A stretch of 64,000 nt of DNA, from NCBI RefSeq assembly GCF_002760655.1, contig NZ_PDOC01000006.1, forward strand, positions 124,001 through 188,000, in the 5' to 3' direction. This document shows, one piece after another, positions 17,245-26,310 of the stretch (positions are counted from its first letter, which is position 1; each line of letters opens with the position of its first letter). The notes under the pieces were generated by a model that made no database searches, had not been told where the DNA came from, and saw only the letters and a list, made by a program, of their open reading frames with translations. The translations under genes were made by a program, and so were the position numbers. The DNA is from Massilia eurypsychrophila. GTDB taxonomy: Bacteria; Pseudomonadota; Gammaproteobacteria; Burkholderiales; Burkholderiaceae_D.

Positions 17245-18510
17245 ATGAAATGTGTTGATGATTTCCGCCTGCGTCTAGGCAACAAGGAATATGTGCCAAT
17301 CATGATTGGCGGCATGGGCGTCGATATTTCGACCTCGGAACTGGCGCTGGAAGTGTGCCGCCTGGGTGGTATCGGCCACATTTCCGATGCAATGGTGCAA
17401 GACGTTTCCGACCGCAAGTTCGACACGAGCTTCGTCAAGGAAAAAACCAAGACCTACAAGTTCAACATCAACAACATGGACAAGGCAGTCGTCCAGTTCG
17501 ACCTGGCGCGCCTGGCCGAGGCGACGATGCTGCACGTCGGCAAGACCATGGAAGCGAAGCGTGGCGATGGCCTCATCTTCGTCAACTGCATGGAAAAGCT
17601 GACGATGAATTCGCCGAAGGAAACCTTGCGTACGCGCCTGGTGGCCGCGCTCGACGCCGGCGTCGACGGCATCACGATGTCGGCCGGCCTGCACCTCGGT
17701 TCGTTCGCGCTGATCGCCGACCACCCGCGCTTTCGCGACGCCAAGCTCGGCATCATCGTGTCGTCGGTGCGCGCGCTGCAGCTGTTCTTGCGCAAGGTAG
17801 CCAAGCTCGACCGCCTGCCCGACTACGTCATCGTCGAAGGGCCGCTCGCTGGCGGCCACCTCGGTTTCGGCCTCGACTGGGCCGATTTCGACCTGCACAC
17901 CATCATGGACGAGGTGCACGCCTTCATGCGCGCCGAAAACCTGCAGATTCCGGTGATTGCGGCCGGCGGCGTATTTACCGGGTCCGATGCGGTCGGCTTC
18001 CTCGAAAAAGGCGCCGGCGCCGTGCAGGTGGCGACCCGTTTCACCATCACCCACGAATGCGGCCTGCCCGACAGCGTCAAGCAGGAGTATGTGCGCGCCA
18101 CCGAAGACGACATCATCGTCAACGGCATCTCGCCGACGGGCTATCCGATGCGCATGCTCAAGAGCACGCCGGCAATTGGTTCCGGCATCCGTCCCGGCTG
18201 CGAATCCTACGGCTACCTGCTCGATGCGACCGGCAACTGTTCGTACATCAACTCGTACAACCGTGAAGTGCTGGCCAACCCGGACAGGAAAACTGTCGTG
18301 GTGATGGACAAGACCTGCCTGTGCACGCACATGCGCAACTTTAACTGCTGGACCTGCGGCCATTACACCTACCGGCTGAAGGACACGACCCACAAGCTCG
18401 CCGACGGCAAGTACCAGATCCTGTCCGCCGAGCATGTGTTCAAGGACTACCAGTTCAGCACGGACAACCAGATCGCGCTGCCCGCGCGTGAAGAAGTCGC
18501 CGCTGCGTAA
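17245..18510 (+). CDS. Nitronate monooxygenase/2-nitropropane dioxygenase-like flavoprotein with C-terminal cysteine cluster
   Basis: A 421-residue TIM-barrel FMN protein. The opening YVPIMIGGMGVDISTSELA, the EGPLAGGHLGFGLD segment (~residues 196-209) with the histidine typical of class I enzymes, and IPVIAAGGVFTGSDA followed by GAGAVQVATRF are hallmarks of the NMO/FabK-like family. Unusual is a tail bearing C358-x-C360-x7-C368-x2-C371, which could bind a metal. ATG at 17245 was chosen over an upstream in-frame start because of the AAGGA site. The last codons abut a transposase remnant, so the native 3' end may have been altered. True substrate unknown. Confidence 0.82.
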   Translation: MKCVDDFRLRLGNKEYVPIMIGGMGVDISTSELALEVCRLGGIGHISDAMVQDVSDRKFDTSFVKEKTKTYKFNINNMDKAVVQFDLARLAEATMLHVGKTMEAKRGDGLIFVNCMEKLTMNSPKETLRTRLVAALDAGVDGITMSAGLHLGSFALIADHPRFRDAKLGIIVSSVRALQLFLRKVAKLDRLPDYVIVEGPLAGGHLGFGLDWADFDLHTIMDEVHAFMRAENLQIPVIAAGGVFTGSDAVGFLEKGAGAVQVATRFTITHECGLPDSVKQEYVRATEDDIIVNGISPTGYPMRMLKSTPAIGSGIRPGCESYGYLLDATGNCSYINSYNREVLANPDRKTVVVMDKTCLCTHMRNFNCWTCGHYTYRLKDTTHKLADGKYQILSAEHVFKDYQFSTDNQIALPAREEVAAA

Positions 18511-19027
18511 GCGGCCGCTGCTCGAATCGCAGAAGGGATCGCGTCACCTGGACCGGCAGCCGCGCCGGCGCGGCGGATCTGCGCGCTGGCGCGGCCTGTC
18601 GCACGAGCATGACTGCATTCTGGTGGCACGCGACCGCACCGGCAGGACGGTCGACTTTGTCACCGGACGGGCGCCGCTGCGGCCGGCCCATCTGAAACGA
18701 TGCCTGCCGAGCGTGGTCGCGGCCGATATCTTGCTGGTCACCGACGGCCATCCCGCCTATCCGGCGTTTGCGCGCGACGCGCACATCAGCCACCGCGCCG
18801 TCAACCAGTCGGCCGGCCGGCGGGTCGACGGTGCGCTGCACGTGCAGAACGTGAACGCGTATCACTTCCGCTTCAAGCAGTGGCTGCGCCGCTTCAATGG
18901 TGTGGCGAGCCGCTACCTGCCAAATTATCTAGGCTGGCGCTGAGCGATCGACGCCGACCGCATCAGTTCGCCAGAAATGCTGCTGAGATCGGCGCTCGGC
19001 GCGTTCCCCGACTTAGCGGTGACATAG
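18511..19027 (+). pseudogene. IS1595-family transposase remnant (5'-truncated, in-frame stop)
   Basis: Beginning right after the NMO stop, one frame reads LLESQKGSRHL, RRRGGSARWRGLS, VTDGHPAYPAFARDAHISHR, HVQNVNAYHFRFKQWLRR and YLPNYLGWR, which is the DDE domain of IS1595-type transposases (asparagine/histidine-rich final motif). The zinc-ribbon N-terminal part is missing. A TGA at 18941-18943 interrupts the frame where a tryptophan codon would be expected; beyond it the same frame continues AIDADRISSPEMLLRSALG to a TAG at 19025-19027, still resembling the family. No terminal inverted repeats were recognised. It is inactive. Confidence 0.85.
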
Positions 19028-19128
19028 CCTTTTTATTGGTCGGCCGTCATCGTCGTGCATGAACGAATGCTTGCTTCGCCTGTCCAACAAGCTTCTAACT
19101 AAGCGCAACAACAAGAACGAAGGACCCC

Positions 19129-21525
19129 ATGCTTGCCAGTGCGCTGACGACCCGCGCCGCGTTCCTGATCGACGATGCGGGCATCATCGTCACCTGGAAC
19201 CACGGCTGCGAACACCTGTTCGGCATCAGCAAAGCCGATATTGCTGACCGCCCCGCCCACTCGCTACTCACCCAGGCGAGCGGCGACGCTTTCCAGCGCC
19301 ACTGGGCTTCCTTAAAATCGAGCAGCGATTCACTGGCGATTGACGTGGACCTGGCCGTCGCCGACGGCGCCGTCCGCCAGGCGGAGCTGACGCTGTCGCC
19401 GCAGCACGGGCTCGACGGGGCGTTCACCGCCTGCGTCGCCATGTTCGCGCTGCAACGCCACAGCAGCGGCGGAGAAATGATCGGCAGCATGCCCTTGCGT
19501 TCCATCATCAATGTCCTTCCGGGCACCTTCTATGTGCTGCGCAACGACTCGACTTTCGCGCTGTGGAACAAAGCGCTCGAGACCGTCACCGGCTTTAGCA
19601 CCGATGACGTGCACCGCGCGCACGCCGGCGACATGTTCGACCTGACCGAACAGGCCAAGATCGCCGACAAAATACGCCACGTGTTCGAGCGCGGCGAACA
19701 GGTTTTCGTCGAGGCGAACCTGCTCAACAAGCAGGACGGCAAGGGCACGCCCTACCTGCTCACCGGCGCGCGCATCGAATGCAAGGGCGAGCACTACTTG
19801 TGCGGCATGGGACTCGACATCTCGTTGCGCCATCAGCAGGAGCAGCAGCTGCGCCTGCGCGAGCGCGCGCTGCACGCCGCCAGCAACGGCATCGTCATCA
19901 CGCGCTGCAGCGGCCGCGACAATCCGATCGAATACGTCAACCCCGCGTTCGAGCGCATCACCGGCTATCGGCTCGACGAAGCGATCGGCCGCGATTCGCG
20001 CTTCATGGCCGCGCCCGGCATGGATTCGGAGGCGCGCGCGCTGCTGCGCCGCGCCATCGACGAGCGCCGCGAGGTCCACGTCACGTTCCGCAACCAGCGC
20101 AAGGATGGCGTGCTGTTCTGGAACGACCTGACCATCACCCCGGTCGCCGACGAGAAAGGCCGCATCACCCATTTCATCGGCGTCATCAACGACATCACCG
20201 CGCTCAAGCAGCGCACCGCCCTGCTCGAGCACGAAGTGCACCATGACGCGCTGACCGGCCTGGCCAACCGCACGCTGCTGTGGGACCGGCTCGACCAGGC
20301 GATCCATATGGCCCAGCGCAACAAGACGCTGGTGGCCACCGTGCTGATGGACTTGAACGGCTTCAAGAAAATCAACGACACGCTCGGCCATGAAGCCGGC
20401 GACGAAGTGCTCACCGTCGTCGCCAACCGGCTGCTGTCGTCGGTGCGCGACAGCGATACCGTGGCGCGCCTGTCGGGCGACGAATTCGTGCTCGTGCTGG
20501 TCAACCAGCCGTCGCTGCGCTTCACCTTGCGCATGGTCGAGCGCTTGCGCAACTGCATGATCCGGCCAGTCGTGTTCGGCACGCATCAGATCGCGGTCGG
20601 CGCGGCGATCGGCGTCAGCGTCTACCCGCACGACGGCGCCACCGCCTTCGAGCTGGTGCGCGCGGCCGATGTGGCGATGTACCACGCCAAGGCCACCCGC
20701 AAGAGCGACGTCCATTTCTTTTCGCAGGAAATGAAAACGACCAGCGACGCCAAGCGACTCGTCGAGAATGGCATGCGCGCCGCGGTCGACAGGGACGAAC
20801 TGTTCCTGGTGTTCCAGCCGAAGATTTCGCTGCGCACCGGCCGCATCAGCGGCTTCGAGGCGCTGCTGCGCTGGCACCATCCTGAGCAGGGCGTGCTGCT
20901 GCCCTCCTCGTTCCTGCCGGAAGCGGAAGAGAACGGCATGATCGTCCCATTTGGCAACGTCGTGCTGCAGCACACCTGCGCGTTCCTGCAGCGCCTCGCC
21001 AAGGCCGGCTTCGGCCAGCTGCCGGTGTCGATCAATGTGTCGCAACGCGAATACGCGCGCGGCCGTTACGTCGACAATGTCGCCGACACGCTGGCGCGCT
21101 TCGGCATTGCGCCGTCCAGCCTGGACGTCGAAGTGCGCGAGGACGGCCTGGTCACCAACCACCTGCGCGGCGCAGAATTGCTGGCACAACTGAGCGATCT
21201 GGGCGTGCTGCGCTCGGTCGACGCGTTCGGCAACGGCTTGTCGGACCTGAACTATCTGCAGCAGTTGCCGTTGTCACATGTCAAGCTGGCGAAAATGGCG
21301 GTCCACCAGATTTCCGCCGAAACGCACTGCGGCATCATCGCCAAGAGCCTGATCGACATCGGCCACAACATGAACCTGACGGTGATTGCCGAATGCGTTG
21401 AAACGCGCGCGCAGATGAACTTCCTCAAATCGAACAATTGCGACGAAATGCAGGGCATTTATTACAAGGAGCCGCTCAGCGCCGACGCCGCCGAACAACT
21501 GCTGCGCGCCTGCGCCGCAGCCTGA
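19129..21525 (+). CDS. PAS-GGDEF-EAL protein with degenerate EAL domain
   Basis: A 798-residue soluble sensor. PAS-like segments cover ~1-110, ~125-235 and ~240-365 (NPAFERITGYRLDEAIGRDS is clear). The GGDEF domain has SGDEF at 449-453, a first-glycine change tolerated in some active cyclases. The EAL domain keeps E577-A-L579, but the metal-site motif DDFGTG is D698-AFGNG, the LKID motif reads VKLAKM, and AEGVET reads AECVET. Phosphodiesterase activity is therefore doubtful; it may be a c-di-GMP sensor or regulator. It is a single gene preceded by the IS1595 remnant. Confidence 0.9.
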   Translation: MLASALTTRAAFLIDDAGIIVTWNHGCEHLFGISKADIADRPAHSLLTQASGDAFQRHWASLKSSSDSLAIDVDLAVADGAVRQAELTLSPQHGLDGAFTACVAMFALQRHSSGGEMIGSMPLRSIINVLPGTFYVLRNDSTFALWNKALETVTGFSTDDVHRAHAGDMFDLTEQAKIADKIRHVFERGEQVFVEANLLNKQDGKGTPYLLTGARIECKGEHYLCGMGLDISLRHQQEQQLRLRERALHAASNGIVITRCSGRDNPIEYVNPAFERITGYRLDEAIGRDSRFMAAPGMDSEARALLRRAIDERREVHVTFRNQRKDGVLFWNDLTITPVADEKGRITHFIGVINDITALKQRTALLEHEVHHDALTGLANRTLLWDRLDQAIHMAQRNKTLVATVLMDLNGFKKINDTLGHEAGDEVLTVVANRLLSSVRDSDTVARLSGDEFVLVLVNQPSLRFTLRMVERLRNCMIRPVVFGTHQIAVGAAIGVSVYPHDGATAFELVRAADVAMYHAKATRKSDVHFFSQEMKTTSDAKRLVENGMRAAVDRDELFLVFQPKISLRTGRISGFEALLRWHHPEQGVLLPSSFLPEAEENGMIVPFGNVVLQHTCAFLQRLAKAGFGQLPVSINVSQREYARGRYVDNVADTLARFGIAPSSLDVEVREDGLVTNHLRGAELLAQLSDLGVLRSVDAFGNGLSDLNYLQQLPLSHVKLAKMAVHQISAETHCGIIAKSLIDIGHNMNLTVIAECVETRAQMNFLKSNNCDEMQGIYYKEPLSADAAEQLLRACAAA

Positions 21526-21705
21526 TGCAATCCACCCCTCCAAACGTGCAGGCTGTCGCAAACGACGCCCGCCGCCGCGCCGATTCGCTTACAGTTGCAT
21601 CATCCCAACAGTGCTGACGGCGTCGGGATGCATTTTTAGCAGCACGCGGCGGCGCTAGCAGTTACACTCGCGATGCACTAATCTTCGACGCTCACGGACC
21701 ACCCA

Positions 21706-22941
21706 ATGCAAGCTAGGCGCTTCACCCCCCGCACTTTCACCAGCATCCTTGGCTGGCTGTACCGCGTTTTCGACGCCACGGCCACCTGGGTCAGCCAGCT
21801 GTCGTGGTGGAAGTTCTTCTTCTTTGCCGTCGTCGCGCTCATCGCCGGCAAGATCCTGCAGGACGAACTGTTTTCCGGCGGCGGCGAGGAAATCGTCGTG
21901 CGCACCGATCACGGGCCCAACAGCAAGGAAGAAAGCAACATCCTGATCGACGAGAGCGGCATCCGGTTCAGCTCGCGCGCCAAGGCCAAAGCGACGGTCG
22001 AGCCGCCCACCGATGCCGAACTGCCGGTGCCGCCGGTCGCACCGGCCACGCCGGTGCCGCCGGTGCGCGCCGGCAGCGGCGAAGTCCACATTCCGCTGCC
22101 GCCGCAGATTGGCGAGGAGCTGTCGAACGCGATCGAGACGGCCGTCAACGAAGCGGCCGAAGCGAAAGTGACGCGCTACCACAAGCAGGCCTCGACCTGG
22201 TTCAACAGTTTCGTGTCGCTGCTGGTGCTGGCCCTGTTCGCCACCAAGGCGCTGGTCGGCGGCAAGAAGCGCGCCGAAGCGCTGACCCAGACCGCCAACG
22301 CCGCGGTCGAACGCGAATCGATGCAGCGCCAGCTGTCGGAAGCGAAGATGCAGATGATGCAGGCGCAGGTCGAGCCGCACTTCCTGTTCAACACGCTCGC
22401 CTCGGTCGAGCACCTGATCGAGACCGACCCGCCGCGCGCCTCGGCGATGCAGCGCAGCCTGATCCAGTACCTGCGCGCGGTGCTGCCGCAAATGCGCGAC
22501 AACGTCGTCGTCACCAACCTCGGGCGCGAAGTCGACATGGTCAAGGCCTACCTGAGCCTGCTCAAGATGCGCATGGAAGAACGCCTGACGGTCGACCTGC
22601 GCATTCCCGACGAGCTGCGCAGCGCCGCCTTCCCGCCGATGATGCTGCAGTCGATGGTCGAGAACGCGATCAAGCACGGCCTCGAGTGCAAACCGGAGGG
22701 CGGCACCTTGAAAATTTCCGCCGAAGTGGCCGGCAACACGCTGCGCGTCATCGTCGCCGACGACGGCGTCGGCTTCGGCGTGGTGCCCAGCAACGGCACC
22801 GGCCTCGGCCTGCCGACCATCCGCGAACGGCTCAAGCTGCTCCACGGCGACCAGGGTCATCTGCACATCGCCGCCAATTCGCCAAGCGGCGTCATCGCCA
22901 CGGTCGAAGTGCCGTACCAGACGTCGCAGCCGACCAGGTAG
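21706..22941 (+). CDS. LytS-type sensor histidine kinase
   Basis: A 411-residue membrane kinase. Two hydrophobic segments (~residues 33-50 and ~167-185) enclose an extracytoplasmic region of ~115 residues rich in Pro/Ala/Val (PPVAPATPVPPV). The His_kinase domain has QVEPHFLFNTL with phospho-accepting H225, and the ATPase has MVENAIKHGLE, DDGVGFG and GTGLGLPTIRERL. It lies 70 bp upstream of a LytTR response regulator gene, so the two form a pair. Signal unknown. Confidence 0.92.
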   Translation: MQARRFTPRTFTSILGWLYRVFDATATWVSQLSWWKFFFFAVVALIAGKILQDELFSGGGEEIVVRTDHGPNSKEESNILIDESGIRFSSRAKAKATVEPPTDAELPVPPVAPATPVPPVRAGSGEVHIPLPPQIGEELSNAIETAVNEAAEAKVTRYHKQASTWFNSFVSLLVLALFATKALVGGKKRAEALTQTANAAVERESMQRQLSEAKMQMMQAQVEPHFLFNTLASVEHLIETDPPRASAMQRSLIQYLRAVLPQMRDNVVVTNLGREVDMVKAYLSLLKMRMEERLTVDLRIPDELRSAAFPPMMLQSMVENAIKHGLECKPEGGTLKISAEVAGNTLRVIVADDGVGFGVVPSNGTGLGLPTIRERLKLLHGDQGHLHIAANSPSGVIATVEVPYQTSQPTR

Positions 22942-23011
22942 CCGACGTAACGATTGATTAATGCGCCGATTCGTTGAATAATTGGCATCCACCTCTCCAG
23001 CCCAACCGACT

Positions 23012-23779
23012 ATGCCAACTGCAATTATTGCCGACGACGAAAGATTGATGCGCGACCAGCTGCGTATGCGCCTGCACCAGGTATGGCCCGAACTGGAAAT
23101 TGTCGGCGAAGCTAAAAACGGCGAAGAGGCTGTTGAGCTCGTCACCCAGCTCAAGCCCGACCTGACCTTCCTCGACATCCGCATGCCTGGCATCACCGGC
23201 ATGGAAGCGGCGCGCCAGATCGGCAGCCAGAGCAACATCGTCTTCGTCACCGCCTACGACCAGTACGCGGTCGAAGCGTTCGAGCGCGGCGCGGTCGATT
23301 ACGTGCTCAAGCCGCCCGAGCAGGAGCGCCTGCAGCTGACGGTCGACCGCCTCAAGGAGCGCCTCGCCAAGCCGAAGGCCGCCGCGGTGGTCAGCGACAG
23401 CGTCACCCAGATGCTGTCGCAGCTGGCCGAAAAGATGGCCGCGCCCAAGCCGGCCTACCTGCAGTGGATCCAGGCCAGCATCGGCCAGGACCTGCGCATG
23501 ATTCCGGTCGAGGACATCCTGTTTTTCCGTTCCGACGAAAAGTACACCTGCGTGCAGACCGAGAAATTCGAAGCCTTGATCCGCAAGCCCGTGCGCGACC
23601 TGGCCGAGGAGCTCGATCCATCGCTGTTCTGGCAGATCCACCGCGCCACCCTGGTCAACGTCAACGCCATCGAAGGCGTCACGCGCGACATCCGCGGCCG
23701 CCACCTGGTGCTCATCAAGGGCAAGTCCGACAAGCTCGAAGTGAGCCGCAGCTTCCTGCACCTGTTCAAGCAAATGTAA
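23012..23779 (+). CDS. LytTR-family response regulator
   Basis: A 255-residue DNA-binding regulator. The receiver (residues 1-120) has DDE at 8-10 and acceptor D55 (FLDIRMPG). The C-terminal LytTR domain (~150-250) shows MIPVEDILFFRSDEKYTCV and FWQIHRATLVNVNAI. An in-frame TTG lies 30 bp upstream, but the ATG at 23012 gives the normal receiver start MPTAIIADDE. It is the cognate partner of the LytS-type kinase just upstream. Targets unknown. Confidence 0.93.
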   Translation: MPTAIIADDERLMRDQLRMRLHQVWPELEIVGEAKNGEEAVELVTQLKPDLTFLDIRMPGITGMEAARQIGSQSNIVFVTAYDQYAVEAFERGAVDYVLKPPEQERLQLTVDRLKERLAKPKAAAVVSDSVTQMLSQLAEKMAAPKPAYLQWIQASIGQDLRMIPVEDILFFRSDEKYTCVQTEKFEALIRKPVRDLAEELDPSLFWQIHRATLVNVNAIEGVTRDIRGRHLVLIKGKSDKLEVSRSFLHLFKQM

Positions 23780-23792
23780 CCGAGGGGGTCTG

Positions 23793-23820
23793 ACGGGGAC
23801 GCCGAGTCCCGTTTTTTCTT
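23793..23820 (+). terminator. Terminator after the LytTR gene
   Basis: Stem ACGGG(G)AC / GTCCCGT with a GCCGA loop and one bulged G is followed by TTTTTTCTTTT. It is framed by GGGGGTCTGA (23784-23793) and GGGTCTGCCCCC (~23834-23845), which resemble halves of the REP-like palindromes in this window. Confidence 0.75.
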
Positions 23821-23932
23821 TTAATAGAAAAATCGGGTCTGCCCCCTGCGCCGCCTCAAGGCCATCACCGCCACCGCGCCGTAAGGTAAGCGCCGGGCCC
23901 GCATCCGCGAGCCATCACCGGCAAGCACGCCA

Positions 23933-25087
23933 ATGTTTCGACTCATCAAGCCACTATTTCGCGGCCCCGGCCCGGCCATGCTGCTGCTCGGCCTGGCCGC
24001 CGGCAGCACCCTGGCGCGCCGCCGCCGCGCCGCCCGCCTCGCCCACGAGCACGGCGACCAGATCATCGAGCACGCCAGCGATGCCATCATCTCCACCGAC
24101 GCCGACTACGCCATCCTGATGGCGAACCCGTCGGCGGCGGCGATGTTCGGCTCCACCGTCGAGGCCATGCAAGGCAGCGCGCTGTCGCGCTTCATCACGC
24201 CGCAGCCGAGCGTGGGCGACGGCGGCGTCGCCTATTTCGGCGATGGCGGCCGGGTCGGCCGGCGCGCCACCGATTACGCCGTCAGCGGCATTCGCGGCGG
24301 CGGCGAAACGTTCCCGCTGGAAGGCTCGGTGTCGACCGTGATGGAAGGCGACACGCCGATCCACACCATCATCGTGCGCGACGTCTCCGGTCGCCACCAG
24401 GTGCAGGATAAGCTGACCCGCTCGCACGCCCAGCTGCGCCAGCTGTCGGCCGCGCTGCAGACCATCCGCGAAGAAGAACGCACCCACATCGCCCGTGAGC
24501 TGCATGACGACCTCGGCCAGTTGCTGGCCGCGCTGCGCATGGACCTGTCGCTGCTGCAGCAACAGGAAACCGGCGACGCCGCCGCGCGCCTGATCCGCGG
24601 CATGGAGCAGAACCTGCTCACCGCCATCACCTCGCTGCGCCGCATCGCCACCAACCTGCGCCCGCGCTCGCTCGACGAAGGCGGCCTGTTCTTCGCGCTG
24701 CAAGGCCTGCGCGACGATTTCGTCGAACGCTACGGCATTGCCTGCACCTTGTACGCCGACGAAGTCGAACTGCGACTTGGCAACGCCGCCAGTACGGCGA
24801 TCTTCCGCATCGTGCAGGAGGCGCTGACCAATATCGCCCGCCACGCCAACGCCAGCAACGTCACCATCACGCTGTACCGCGTCGACGGCGAGGTGCTGCT
24901 GACGGTGCGCGACGACGGCCGCGGCATCGCCGCCGCCGACATGGAAAAGGCCCAGTCGCTCGGCCTGGTGGGCATGCGCGAACGCGTGTGGGCGATGGAC
25001 GGCGACATCACCATCAGTTCGGACGAACCACCCGGCACCCGCATCGACATCGTGCTGCCGTTGCCAAAGCCGGCCGAGCACGCATAA
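23933..25087 (+). CDS. NarL-type sensor histidine kinase with PAS domain (orphan)
   Basis: A 384-residue kinase. A short hydrophobic segment near residues 14-27 is followed by a PAS domain (~40-155, HASDAIISTDADYAILMANPSA), a HisKA_3 domain with EEERTHIARELHDDLGQ (phospho-accepting H191), and a HATPase (REATING: EALTNIARHANA, DDGRGI, GLVGMRERV). Kinases of this type normally signal to NarL/LuxR-type regulators, but none is adjacent: the previous gene is a LytTR regulator and the next a porin. Its partner must lie elsewhere. Confidence 0.9.
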   Translation: MFRLIKPLFRGPGPAMLLLGLAAGSTLARRRRAARLAHEHGDQIIEHASDAIISTDADYAILMANPSAAAMFGSTVEAMQGSALSRFITPQPSVGDGGVAYFGDGGRVGRRATDYAVSGIRGGGETFPLEGSVSTVMEGDTPIHTIIVRDVSGRHQVQDKLTRSHAQLRQLSAALQTIREEERTHIARELHDDLGQLLAALRMDLSLLQQQETGDAAARLIRGMEQNLLTAITSLRRIATNLRPRSLDEGGLFFALQGLRDDFVERYGIACTLYADEVELRLGNAASTAIFRIVQEALTNIARHANASNVTITLYRVDGEVLLTVRDDGRGIAAADMEKAQSLGLVGMRERVWAMDGDITISSDEPPGTRIDIVLPLPKPAEHA

Positions 25088-25127
25088 CAGCGCCGGCCGA
25101 AATCCCCGGTTGTCTCCGAAATGCCGC

Positions 25128-25145
25128 ATGTCATCAAGATGACAT
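25128..25145. promoter_or_regulatory. 18-bp palindrome upstream of the porin gene
   Basis: ATGTCATC-AA-GATGACAT is a perfect 8-2-8 inverted repeat 80 bp before the porin start. This is the size of a dimeric regulator operator. The regulator is unknown. Confidence 0.5.
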
Positions 25146-25225
25146 ATGGGTTCGATAAGATCCCGGTCGATCATGAGTATTCATCGTCAACCAACAATCT
25201 TGTTGCTTACTTTCTGGAGATCTAC

Positions 25226-26239
25226 ATGCAATTCAAACGCCTGGCAGTTGCCCTCGTCGTGTCCGCCCCAATGCTGGCCGCAGCGCAATCGAACGTCACC
25301 GTTTACGGCACCATGGACGCTTCCATCGGGGTCCAGGACACCGGCGCGAATGGCGAAAAAAGCCAAACGGTCATCAACTCCGGCAACCAGTCGAGCAGCC
25401 GCCTCGGCTTTCGCGGCACGGAAGACCTCGGCAACGGCCTGAAAGCGCTGTTCAACGTCGAAGCCGGCCTGGCGCTCGACACCGGCGTCGGCGACTCGGC
25501 CCTGTTCGGCCGCCGCTCGGTGGTCGGCCTGCAGGGTTCGTTCGGCACCGTCACCGTCGGCCGCGAATACACGCCGATCTCGTTCATCGCCGGCGGCTCG
25601 GACATCTTCGGCCAGGGCTTCTACGGCAGCAACTTGTCGGCCTTCACCTCCAACCGCCTGACCCGCCGCGTCAGCAACTCGGTCAACTACAAGACCACGC
25701 AGATGAGCGGCTTCACCGGCAGCGCCAGCTTCAGCGCCGGCGAACGCACCGTCGAGCCTTCTGGCGACCTGATGGGTGTGGCGCTTGAATATGCCAATAG
25801 CGGGCTGTTCCTCGGCGCAGGCTACCAGGTGATCGAGCGCCTGGCTGCCGGCGACGACAAGGAATACGCGTTCGGCGCCGCCTACAAATTCGGCACCGTC
25901 GAAGTCAAGGGCAACTTCCTGGTCGGCGACCAGGTCGGCAACAACAACAAGTTCGAGCAAGCCAACATTGGCGCGGCGATGACGTTCGGCGCCGGCAAGG
26001 CCTTCGTCAACCTGCAGCAGAACAAGTTCGAAAACGGCGCCAAGGGCAACGGCTTCGCGATTGCCTACAGCTACTCGTTGTCGAAGCGCACCAACCTGTA
26101 CACCAGCTACGCGTCGATGCGCAACAACGGCCTGGCCACCTTCGGCCTGAACTCGTCGAGCACCAACGTGACGCCGGTCGCTACCGCACTGGGCGCCGAT
26201 CCTACCGTCTTCAACGTCGGCGTGCGCCATACGTTCTAA
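25226..26239 (+). CDS. Outer-membrane porin (Gram-negative porin, Burkholderiales type)
   Basis: A 337-residue general-diffusion porin. A signal peptide (MQFKRLAVALVVSAPMLAAAQ, cleavage after AQ or AA) is followed by the family opening SNVTVYGTMDASIGV, then SSSRLGFRGTEDLGNGLKA and ending VFNVGVRHTF with C-terminal phenylalanine, the BAM recognition signal. It is expected to form a 16-strand trimeric barrel. The ATG at 25226 is preceded by a GGAG site. It has an isolated promoter region containing a palindrome and ends at a strong terminator. Confidence 0.94.
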   Translation: MQFKRLAVALVVSAPMLAAAQSNVTVYGTMDASIGVQDTGANGEKSQTVINSGNQSSSRLGFRGTEDLGNGLKALFNVEAGLALDTGVGDSALFGRRSVVGLQGSFGTVTVGREYTPISFIAGGSDIFGQGFYGSNLSAFTSNRLTRRVSNSVNYKTTQMSGFTGSASFSAGERTVEPSGDLMGVALEYANSGLFLGAGYQVIERLAAGDDKEYAFGAAYKFGTVEVKGNFLVGDQVGNNNKFEQANIGAAMTFGAGKAFVNLQQNKFENGAKGNGFAIAYSYSLSKRTNLYTSYASMRNNGLATFGLNSSSTNVTPVATALGADPTVFNVGVRHTF

Positions 26240-26260
26240 TCAAGGTTCGGTGCAACACGC

Positions 26261-26293
26261 AAAAGGGCTGGCCATTTGGCCAGCCCTTTTTTT
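26261..26293 (+). terminator. Terminator after the porin gene
   Basis: A stem of about 12 bp (AAGGGCTGGCC / GGCCAGCCCTT) with an ATTT loop is flanked by A and T runs, so it could work in both directions, for the porin and for the convergent methyltransferase gene. Confidence 0.9.
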
Positions 26294-26310
26294 CATCAAT
26301 TGCTCGCGCT

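Noticed and set aside
23933-25087. Pairing of the NarL-type kinase with the upstream LytTR regulator
   Set aside because: The LytTR regulator already has a LytS-type partner directly upstream and belongs to a different family from the regulators used by HisKA_3 kinases; a terminator lies between.
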